Below, piece after piece: positions 26,223 through 33,849 of a stretch of DNA of 64,000 nucleotides. This stretch comes from an uncultured Prevotellaceae bacterium. Its GTDB lineage: Bacteria > Bacteroidota > Bacteroidia > Bacteroidales > Muribaculaceae. A program made the translations under genes and the position numbers. How positions within the stretch are numbered: the first letter of the stretch is position 1; each line of letters begins with the position of its first letter. Where the stretch lies: positions 62,001 to 126,000 of the forward strand of contig CALGGO010000004.1 of assembly GCA_937916085.1 (NCBI GenBank). The letters run 5' to 3'. Below the pieces are notes generated by a model. It had not been told where the DNA came from. It did not search any database and worked only from the letters and a program-made list of their open reading frames with translations.

Positions 26223-27231
26223 ATTTTGAACACGTTTTCATCATCATGCTTTCTAAACTTTTAGTGGAAACAAGGCTCTTGGGATGACCAATGACAACAA
26301 AAAGGTCTCGCTTCGATTGCGTCATCACCTTGCGCAAGAAATAGCCATGCATCCAGATAGGAAACAGACAATAATCCCAGGTCTGATACTCTTTCTTAAA
26401 AAAGAAAGATAACTTCTTCATTATTCCGCCATCTTTTCCGCCACTTGAGGTCTTAGCACTAAAAGACGCTTGGGCCGACTTGCGATTCTGTAAGATGGAT
26501 TTGATTCTTGACAAAGACAGGAACTTAAGAAATCTTACAATGGGAAATGCCACATGAGGCAACTCCACAATATTGGTATTGATTGACGATGGTGCCTCCA
26601 ATTTGTCGTCAACAAACCAAAATCCTTTATCGACAGGAAGACCAGTGTAGTCATAGACCGACAAAGAACCTTTCTCTTTAGCGCCTGGCACTATTGAGGT
26701 GTCGAACATAATTCCCAACTCCCGCATTATAGAGACAATATCCTGCGAGGGCTGGATATTGAAACCGCCAGCTCTTATTGCAATGCATTTATAATCAGGA
26801 AACGATGGCATTATCATTTCCTCAAGAATGCGTTTCCCTTCAGCTATGAGTTTTTTTAGTGTCATTGTTGGCGACGAGAACGTTCCCAATCGCCAATTAT
26901 CTAAATCAACAACCCATCTTCCATCTTCCCACTTAGCATCTACCCACTGCGGATGGATGTGCAATTGCACATCATGACCACGTCTTATGATGTCGAGAAC
27001 CTGTTGCTTCATCGCCTCGGCAGGGCTGCGGTCATAGCCCATGTGATTGCCACTCTCCCACTCCTGCTTCAAGCGCCAGTATTCAACAACTTCAAAAAAA
27101 ACGGTAATCTTGGCACCATAGCGCTCTACCACTTTTAAAATGGCATTAGTAGGCTCCACAATGTGCTTGAAGACATCACCAGAACCGTCACCATAAAGCT
27201 CATAGTCGAGAGTGAGAAGTATTCTTTTCAT
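26170..27231 (-). CDS. Polysaccharide deacetylase-like protein
   Basis: The 353-residue protein starts KRILLTLDYELYGDGSGDV, with the catalytic Asp region of NodB-type deacetylases in the D-Y-E form. It continues with KITVFFEVVEYW and the metal-binding region RRGHDVQLHIHPQW, then AIRAGGFNIQP. No signal peptide is seen, so it would act on lipid-linked or nucleotide-linked sugar inside the cell. Its start overlaps the stop of the AAC(3)-like gene by four bases (ATGA), and the pair could remove and replace N-acyl groups on an amino sugar. Confidence 0.8.
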   Translation of the reverse strand: MKRILLTLDYELYGDGSGDVFKHIVEPTNAILKVVERYGAKITVFFEVVEYWRLKQEWESGNHMGYDRSPAEAMKQQVLDIIRRGHDVQLHIHPQWVDAKWEDGRWVVDLDNWRLGTFSSPTMTLKKLIAEGKRILEEMIMPSFPDYKCIAIRAGGFNIQPSQDIVSIMRELGIMFDTSIVPGAKEKGSLSVYDYTGLPVDKGFWFVDDKLEAPSSINTNIVELPHVAFPIVRFLKFLSLSRIKSILQNRKSAQASFSAKTSSGGKDGGIMKKLSFFFKKEYQTWDYCLFPIWMHGYFLRKVMTQSKRDLFVVIGHPKSLVSTKSLESMMMKTCSKFDYPTISSISNKFFGGI

Positions 27232-28097
27232 AGCCGGTATCTTAAATTACCTATTTCGAATTGTCGCTTTTTGCACTCCTCAAATAAGTCATCATTGTCA
27301 ATAGAATACATAATCTTGTATCCCACATCAAGACGCCGATAGGTGGCACAATTGAGATCACGCACATAATCTCCTGCCGACATACAGTGATTCAAGACTT
27401 TTTCATCGTGAACACAGGTCTCTACCACTGTGGAAATACCGTCTTTGTCAATCAAGTCAAGCTGGCATTTTTCCTTCTGATAATAAAAATATATCGGGTC
27501 GGTAAGAATGTCTTCAAAGGAGTGGAAAATAGGAATGTTCTTCAACCCTATTCCTAGCGATTTGCTCGGCTGCTTCAGCAACTTTCCATAAGGAGAATCC
27601 CAGTAGAAGGGTGTGGTGGCTTTATCATGGCCGGCAGCGATTTCTTGAGCATCTTTGCCCCACACGCACACAGCTTTAGTGGGATGCTTACTCATATATA
27701 CATCAGGCATCTTTGAGAACACATTAGTGAGTACTCCCATTCCTGATTTTGTGTTGCGCATATCAAAAACATCATGCCGTGCCGCCCATTCAGTAGAATT
27801 AATAGGTGGATAGTAAGGCATCATAATAACACCTTCCTCGCCAATAATATCCATTAGCAAGTTCACCATCTCTTGCGGAGTGAACGATGCATTAACATTG
27901 CCAAAACTTGATGAGACAATAATGCGGTCGCCCTTTTTTATGTCTAACTCATCAACAATGATTGAACGCATTTCTTTTAATGAGATCTTGCGACGTGGCT
28001 TAACTTTATTCAAGAAATGTCGCTTATATCTCCTTACTGCCTTGCGCTGATTAGATGACGAAATGTGTTTCAACAAGGATTTTATATAGTAATTCAT
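27228..28097 (-). CDS. AAC(3)-family N-acyltransferase
   Basis: The 289-residue protein matches the aminoglycoside 3-N-acetyltransferase family: KKGDRIIVSSSFGNVNASFTP, GVIMMPYYPP, DVFDMRNTKSGMGVLTNVF, HPTKAVCVWGKDA, and the DSPYGKLLK motif near residue 168. In polysaccharide loci, members act on amino sugars rather than drugs. The context (deacetylase downstream with ATGA overlap, GT4 upstream) supports glycan modification; no resistance role should be inferred from the family name. Confidence 0.82.
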   Translation of the reverse strand: MNYYIKSLLKHISSSNQRKAVRRYKRHFLNKVKPRRKISLKEMRSIIVDELDIKKGDRIIVSSSFGNVNASFTPQEMVNLLMDIIGEEGVIMMPYYPPINSTEWAARHDVFDMRNTKSGMGVLTNVFSKMPDVYMSKHPTKAVCVWGKDAQEIAAGHDKATTPFYWDSPYGKLLKQPSKSLGIGLKNIPIFHSFEDILTDPIYFYYQKEKCQLDLIDKDGISTVVETCVHDEKVLNHCMSAGDYVRDLNCATYRRLDVGYKIMYSIDNDDLFEECKKRQFEIGNLRYRL

Positions 28098-28117
28098 TTC
28101 TAAATAGCAAATGAATT

Positions 28118-29170
28118 TTAATCTAATATAGATTGATATATTTCAGCTAATTTTTTAGCAACATTATCGGGATAATAATCCACAATATGTTGGCTATTGT
28201 CTTTGCTCATCGCTTTCAACAACTTGTCATCGTCAACTAACGACTTTATTGATGAGTAAATGGAATCTTTATCACCTGGTTCAAATAGGAAACCATTCTT
28301 CTTGTCATTAACAAGCGATGGAATGCCGCCTACACGAGTAGAGATAATTGCCATGTTATAAGACATCGCCTCAAGGATAGATAATGGCAACCCTTCAACA
28401 TAAGATGGAAGTATATACACCTTACACTTGTTCATGAGCTCGATTTTCTTCTCATCGGTCACCCAACCCTCAAATTTCACGATATCCTCAACGCCAAGGT
28501 CATTAATCATTTTCACAAGCACATCGGTCTCACCATTTCCACCCACATGAAGCAGCATCTTGCCTCTGAAATCATCTTTGTGTTCTGCTATCACCTCAAC
28601 AAGGTCATAAATACCCTTAAGCTGCCTTATCAACCCCAAAAATAACAGATGTACCTTTCCGTCATCTGCCACTTCATGCACAACCGGCTCAGTAATAACA
28701 TTCTCTACTATCACACAGGCAAAACCCACAGAGTTCAAAAAATCCTTCCACTCTTCACTAAGTACAATAACTACATCACATTTCCTCAAGCATTTTGTCA
28801 CAAAGTCGGGCTTTTCGTAGTAATAGTCTTTAAATCCGCCTCCATGAATGTGCAACACAATTTTTTTCTTAAACACTTTGGCAAGATTCATAAATACATT
28901 TGAGCGGATAAAACTCTTGCGCTGCGAAGTGTGGATGTGAACTATCTTAATTTTCCACTTAAACATGAGGACAAACAAGAATTTAAAAAATCCTCTTGTA
29001 AAAAGTGCCATGTTATTCCACATATTGCTCTTGCGGGATATCGTGACAAAATTAAACTCCTCAAACACGTAATGTTCATAGCAATATAGCACCTGAGCAA
29101 TTCCCCCCTTTGGGAACTTATTGCTACAACCAAGTGTGACAACATGAGAAGATAGTTCTTTGTTTATCAT
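28118..29170 (-). CDS. Family 4 glycosyltransferase
   Basis: The 350-residue protein has a GT-B fold. The N-terminal part includes IKIVHIHTSQRKSFIRSN and VLHIHGGGFKDYY; the C-terminal donor-binding part has LLFLGLIRQLKGIYDLVEV and the closing E-x7-E-like region YVEGLPLSILEAMSYNMAIISTRVGGIPSLV. It adds a sugar from a nucleotide donor, retaining the anomer. It sits 20 bases before the AAC(3)-like gene in the locus 1 operon. Confidence 0.88.
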   Translation of the reverse strand: MINKELSSHVVTLGCSNKFPKGGIAQVLYCYEHYVFEEFNFVTISRKSNMWNNMALFTRGFFKFLFVLMFKWKIKIVHIHTSQRKSFIRSNVFMNLAKVFKKKIVLHIHGGGFKDYYYEKPDFVTKCLRKCDVVIVLSEEWKDFLNSVGFACVIVENVITEPVVHEVADDGKVHLLFLGLIRQLKGIYDLVEVIAEHKDDFRGKMLLHVGGNGETDVLVKMINDLGVEDIVKFEGWVTDEKKIELMNKCKVYILPSYVEGLPLSILEAMSYNMAIISTRVGGIPSLVNDKKNGFLFEPGDKDSIYSSIKSLVDDDKLLKAMSKDNSQHIVDYYPDNVAKKLAEIYQSILD

Positions 29171-29191
29171 TATTTCTAAAAATTCATCTTA

Positions 29192-30415
29192 TTACCACTT
29201 ACCATGAGCATCAGTCATGCCACCACTCCAATCTATAAAGAAGTTGCCAAACCATAACTCCTTATAGAACAAATGCTCTCGCATCTCAACTATAGGGGTC
29301 AATATCTCAAATAACATAGGTATGAATGACAATATCATAATGATTAAACTCACGCCTTTTATTTTATCATAATTCTGATAGGCTGTAATAAACAAAAACG
29401 AATAAAACAGCAATACTGCTAGTTTCAAGAAACGATCAAAAAAAATCAGTTCAGCAAAAGCAAAATTAACTACAGTATAAATAGTTAATGCAAAAAAGAA
29501 CATTTGGAGATATTTCTTTGAGAATTGAGCTCTTCGGCTCCACATTATCATCAAAATTAATAATCCAAATACAATCAAAATTTCGGAACGGTAGGCATAA
29601 AAAACATTATTTTCTTCCCTCATTCTCTGTATTCGCTGCTGCATACCTGTGTGATGGAATGAGGATGTTCTTGTACCCAAATCAAGACCAGGAACATTTT
29701 TTATTACCCATCCCATAAAATCAATTGACAAAAATCGATACACCCATGACACTCCAAATAAAATGACTCTTCCCCACACCCAAATCTTGCTTAAAATCCA
29801 ATTAAGTATGAAAATCCAGTAAAGGTTAATAAGGGTATAGTGAAAGAATATGCAACTTACAGAAAATATTAGATACCTTTTCTTCTCTGTATTTAAATAC
29901 TTCAAATAGAAACCCGCAAAGCAAAATGACCCAAGCCAAAATCTAACACCCTGATACCAATAGAACTCTACAACAAATACAATACACAGCAATAAAAGTC
30001 CACAACTCACAGGTAAAAAGTTCTTGAAAAATTGCTTGAACTGATTAAAGAAGAACAAGAACATCATGCTATAAATAGCACAAATAATTCCAGCAAAAAG
30101 TTCCTTACTCTCTGTGAAGCGAGAGATAATATATTTAATTGCTACGTGATAAAAGTCAAGACCAGTATTTATCGCAAGAGGATTACTTAATATTTCCTGC
30201 AAACTCTTATCACAATAATACAAACGCATGCGGGAATAATGCATGGATATGTCCCAGGCAAGATAGAAATGCATGCCAAAGTAGAAAGCAAATATCACAA
30301 AGAATATTTGTGATATAGGATTCTTATAAAACCGTAAAGATATAAAGAAACTAGTGATTGGCGACAGAAGCATCGTCAACGTTTGAAGCAACAAATATTT
30401 TCCTTTACTAAACAT
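29192..30415 (-). CDS. EpsG/Wzy-like polymerase candidate A
   Basis: The 407-residue protein is highly hydrophobic with about ten membrane segments and a large polar loop around residues 255-290 (GLDLGTRTSSFHHTGMQQRIQRMREENNV). It resembles EpsG-type polysaccharide polymerases (for example LAWDISMHYSRMRLYY early on, and VRFWLGSFCFAGFYLKYL). Assignment is by topology and context, since such proteins vary greatly. It overlaps the GT2 gene by eight bases. It is one of two polymerase-like genes in this locus. Confidence 0.6.
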   Translation of the reverse strand: MFSKGKYLLLQTLTMLLSPITSFFISLRFYKNPISQIFFVIFAFYFGMHFYLAWDISMHYSRMRLYYCDKSLQEILSNPLAINTGLDFYHVAIKYIISRFTESKELFAGIICAIYSMMFLFFFNQFKQFFKNFLPVSCGLLLLCIVFVVEFYWYQGVRFWLGSFCFAGFYLKYLNTEKKRYLIFSVSCIFFHYTLINLYWIFILNWILSKIWVWGRVILFGVSWVYRFLSIDFMGWVIKNVPGLDLGTRTSSFHHTGMQQRIQRMREENNVFYAYRSEILIVFGLLILMIMWSRRAQFSKKYLQMFFFALTIYTVVNFAFAELIFFDRFLKLAVLLFYSFLFITAYQNYDKIKGVSLIIMILSFIPMLFEILTPIVEMREHLFYKELWFGNFFIDWSGGMTDAHGKW

Positions 30416-31385
30416 TACTCCTTCTTTTAAAACGAACCAGCCAACGCAACATCTTTACACCTATCATCCACTTTTTAAGATAGAAAAAGGTCACCAGTTT
30501 ATAATGAAGAGGCATACGTTTATGTTCAAAAACATCTTTAGCATTGGTCACATCAAATGTCATCTGATTCTCGGCGATTTCATTCAAATCATAATATAAA
30601 AGATTGCGTCCTAAACGCCCCATTCTAAATAGTTTAAACGACTTGAGAACTTCCTCATTGGTAATATCGTTCTCTTTAAAGAAACGAGAGCACAGCGAAA
30701 TAAGTTTCAAGTCATTCACCATGGGATATATTGTCTTTGACAAACTTTCGTCATTACTGCAATTATAGAAATAAAGTGCGTCATCGATATAACCTATCTT
30801 CTTCACATGAAACAATGCCTGTATCAAAACTGTCATGTCATCGCCCATGTTGATACCCGCTACAGGATATATCTGATGCTCGGCTAAAATTGAGCGACGC
30901 ATCATCTTGTTCCAAGCTCCAGCGTGAACATAACCCTGCAAGACCATTGAGACAAACTCTATATTGTCGGACGGTCTCTTAATCTTAACCAATGATCGAC
31001 GGTCCTTATTTGTGTGATAGTAGTTGCACACCACCATATCGGCATCATCTTCGAGAGCTTTAGCCACCATCTTCCCAACCATAGTGGTATCCACGAAATC
31101 GTCACTGTCAACTTGTAGAATGTATTCGCCAGTGGCCTCCTTCATCCCATCACGGCGAGCTGCAGCACAACCTTGATTAAACTCGTGATAAATAAATCTA
31201 ACCTTGGATGAGAAATCGGGGTACTCAATAAGCACACGCTTGATTATGTCGATGCTACCGTCCTTGCCACAGTCATCAACAATTATTATTTCTAAGTCTT
31301 GATAAGTTTGGTTAAAAACCGACCGAATACATTTCTCGATGTATCGGCTGCTATTATATACTGGTATTACTATAGATATCAACAT
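30408..31385 (-). CDS. Family 2 glycosyltransferase
   Basis: The 325-residue protein has the GT2 N-terminus LISIVIPVYNSSRYIEKCIR, then LEIIIVDDCGKDGS, and the metal site YILQVDSDDFVDTTMV. The end is hydrophobic and basic. It lies between the two polymerase-like genes. Its first codons resemble the glycosyltransferase remnant found at 53.3 kb. Confidence 0.88.
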   Translation of the reverse strand: MLISIVIPVYNSSRYIEKCIRSVFNQTYQDLEIIIVDDCGKDGSIDIIKRVLIEYPDFSSKVRFIYHEFNQGCAAARRDGMKEATGEYILQVDSDDFVDTTMVGKMVAKALEDDADMVVCNYYHTNKDRRSLVKIKRPSDNIEFVSMVLQGYVHAGAWNKMMRRSILAEHQIYPVAGINMGDDMTVLIQALFHVKKIGYIDDALYFYNCSNDESLSKTIYPMVNDLKLISLCSRFFKENDITNEEVLKSFKLFRMGRLGRNLLYYDLNEIAENQMTFDVTNAKDVFEHKRMPLHYKLVTFFYLKKWMIGVKMLRWLVRFKRRSNV

Positions 31386-31393
31386 TTTACAAC

Positions 31394-32617
31394 TTATAGC
31401 GATGGGGCAAAAAAGAAATGATACAAGAATGGTTGATTCTCGACTATGGGCCTATACACCGCTTTATAGACATTTATGATAAAAATCGAATAAAAAACCA
31501 ATGCCATTCCAGCACCTATTACATACTTTCTTGTCTGTATTAAATAGCACATTACGTATGCGCTCATTATTAAATAGAATATGGTGAAATAGTCTGTTGG
31601 GCGTAAAATAAAGTGTGTGGTATTAATCAGCAAAAAGTACACACACATTCCTATATATGCCAAAAGGAAAAAGTAAGGCAGCTGCCTGTCGCTCTTAAAA
31701 TGCGCCCTCAACTGCGGATACAGCAATATCATGGCGATGCTGCCAATAAGACTTGAAAGACGGCTAGGTCCCCACGGCACAAAGCCCTTAAACTGACCAC
31801 CCACATTCGGGTCATCAAGATTACCATAGTTGCTATATCCTGTCAAATCAAGGAACCATTGATAGTTGCTGAAGATATCAATCCAATATGGAAATGCGCC
31901 AAGCAGAACAAACACAGCAAACACTGAAAGCATTATCCACTTGCTAGGCACACCAACACTAATCTTTGTCTTGCTCAACAATTCTATCAAGAACAAAAAC
32001 AGGAATATAGCAATGAGCATCAGTGCCGACTTGTGAATGAAGGCAGCCATCATTACAATACTCAGTATAAACAGGAGAACAAAGATGTTCTTATGTGAAC
32101 TGCGGTCTTTAAATTGCGAAAAAAATGAAACAAGCGCTACAAACAAACACACGACAACTGCTTGACGTACCGAGTTCATCATCCATAAAAAATAAGACCC
32201 GCACATGATGCCAAGCCCAACCCAGCACAGCAAATGCTTGTGGTTGCGCAATCCGAAATACAGAAAGGCTATCTGCAACAATGCCCAAAAGGCGAAATAG
32301 AAGAAATAATGGATGTTGCACCACGCAAATAGACGGGAGATCCACTCAAATCCATATTCAAAATTATGGCGGCTGAAATCTCCCGTCTCCTGCAAATGCT
32401 GATATTGCTCCAGGTACATAGCATGGTCAAAGCCTGTGTGATAACGAGCACCAGCAATGACTGAGAACACAACCAACGACAGCAATATCTCCCAACTATA
32501 GAATGGCAGTTTGCCACCGCCATTAAGCAGAGACTGCTGTTCCCGCTTGTTGACATGCCACCCTAAGAAAAACAGAGTGGCACCAGTTACGCTATATACC
32601 AACAGACTTAGTAACAT
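31394..32617 (-). CDS. EpsG-family polysaccharide polymerase candidate B
   Basis: The 407-residue membrane protein has ten or more hydrophobic segments and EpsG-type motifs: VIAGARYHTGFDHAMYLEQYQ near residue 55, where the family has R-x-x-x-G-x-D-x-x-x-Y, and FLWMMNSVRQAVVVCLFV, the conserved N-x-x-R-Q region. It would join repeat units on the periplasmic face. It starts directly after the wecC stop codon, so it is cotranscribed with the wza-wzc-wecC group and is the stronger polymerase candidate. Confidence 0.78.
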   Translation of the reverse strand: MLLSLLVYSVTGATLFFLGWHVNKREQQSLLNGGGKLPFYSWEILLSLVVFSVIAGARYHTGFDHAMYLEQYQHLQETGDFSRHNFEYGFEWISRLFAWCNIHYFFYFAFWALLQIAFLYFGLRNHKHLLCWVGLGIMCGSYFLWMMNSVRQAVVVCLFVALVSFFSQFKDRSSHKNIFVLLFILSIVMMAAFIHKSALMLIAIFLFLFLIELLSKTKISVGVPSKWIMLSVFAVFVLLGAFPYWIDIFSNYQWFLDLTGYSNYGNLDDPNVGGQFKGFVPWGPSRLSSLIGSIAMILLYPQLRAHFKSDRQLPYFFLLAYIGMCVYFLLINTTHFILRPTDYFTIFYLIMSAYVMCYLIQTRKYVIGAGMALVFYSIFIINVYKAVYRPIVENQPFLYHFFFAPSL

Positions 32618-33823
32618 CTACTTTCTAAAGATGCCACAAAAGTCTAAAATGACCTTATCATCTCGCCACTCTAGCTGCTTGAACTCATTGTGGGACGTCA
32701 AGAACACAACAATGTCGGCTCGCTCAAAAGCCTCATTATAAGGAGTGAGCTTAAAAACGTTATGCTCCTGGATGTTGGGTTCCACTACAAGAAACTCGGC
32801 ATTGTTCCTGCTCTGCATCACCTCGGTGGTGATGCGCTTGGCAGGCGACTCACGCAAGTCATCGATATTAGGTTTGAAAGCTAGACCCATCATTGCCACA
32901 ACTGGCTTGCGGCTATTCTTAAGCTCAAATTCCAGCATTGCGTTTTTCACCTTCTCGGCACACCACTGTGCCTTAAAGTTGTTGATTTCACGGGCTTTGG
33001 CAATTATGCGAGCCTCTTTAGGGAAAGCTGCGGTGATGAAATAAGGATCAACGGCAATGCAATGCCCACCCACTCCACAGCCAGGCTGCAGAATATTGAC
33101 ACGCGGATGCTTGTTGGCGAGATCTATCAAGTCCCAGACGTTGATGCCTGCCTGCTCACAAATCATCGACAGCTCGTTGGCGAAGGCAATCTGCACGTCT
33201 CTACTAGAGTTCTCGGTGAGTTTGCAAAGTTCGGCGGTGCGGGCATTGGTGGGGTGAAGCTGACCAGTCACAAACTGAGAATAGAACTCGATGGCATGAG
33301 AAGTGGAAGCCTCGTCAATGCCACCTATCACCCGGTCGTTGTGAACTAACTCATAAATCACATTTCCAGGAAGCACACGCTCGGGACAATAGGCTATATG
33401 AATGTCACCTTTAAGCTCAGGACGCTCAGTGAAAATAAGCTCAGCCATCTTCTCGGTCGTCCCTACAGGAGATGTCGATTCAATGACATACAGGTCGCCG
33501 CTCTTGAGCAGAGGCAGCACCATGCGAGTAGCATTTTCCACGTATGAGATATCGGGCTGGTGATCGCCCTTGAAGGGAGTAGGCACCACAATAAAATAGG
33601 CATCACTCTCTTGGGGTTGTGACATTGCCTTGAACTTTCCACTCTTGATAACTTCTTGTAACAAAGCCTCAAGACCAGGTTCCACAATGTGAAGATGACC
33701 AGCATTGGTCTGCTCCACAACCTTTGAGTTGATGTCAACACCCACTATGTCAACACCGCTCTTGGCTGCTATTATCGCTGTGGGAAGGCCTATATAGCCT
33801 AGTCCCATAAAACAAGCTTTCAT
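32618..33823 (-). CDS. wecC: UDP-N-acetyl-D-mannosamine dehydrogenase
   Basis: The 401-residue protein shows the UDP-sugar dehydrogenase pattern: a nucleotide-binding start KACFMGLGYIGLPTA, YVIESTSPVGTTEKMAELIF, the block AYCPERVLPGN, LTENSSRDVQIAFANELS, the catalytic Cys region ILQPGCGVGGHCIAVDPYF, and GLAFKPNIDDLRESPA. The blocks fit the WecC type (NAD-dependent oxidation of UDP-ManNAc to UDP-ManNAcA). The epimerase WecB that makes UDP-ManNAc is not in this window. The WecG/TagA-like enzyme at 22.6 kb could use the product. Confidence 0.87.
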   Translation of the reverse strand: MKACFMGLGYIGLPTAIIAAKSGVDIVGVDINSKVVEQTNAGHLHIVEPGLEALLQEVIKSGKFKAMSQPQESDAYFIVVPTPFKGDHQPDISYVENATRMVLPLLKSGDLYVIESTSPVGTTEKMAELIFTERPELKGDIHIAYCPERVLPGNVIYELVHNDRVIGGIDEASTSHAIEFYSQFVTGQLHPTNARTAELCKLTENSSRDVQIAFANELSMICEQAGINVWDLIDLANKHPRVNILQPGCGVGGHCIAVDPYFITAAFPKEARIIAKAREINNFKAQWCAEKVKNAMLEFELKNSRKPVVAMMGLAFKPNIDDLRESPAKRITTEVMQSRNNAEFLVVEPNIQEHNVFKLTPYNEAFERADIVVFLTSHNEFKQLEWRDDKVILDFCGIFRK

Positions 33824-33849
33824 ATAGAATTTTTGTTATTTTTAAATCT

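Noticed and set aside
27228..28097. Aminoglycoside resistance gene
   Set aside because: The family match is real, but the gene is embedded in a polysaccharide operon and coupled to a deacetylase, so drug resistance is not supported.
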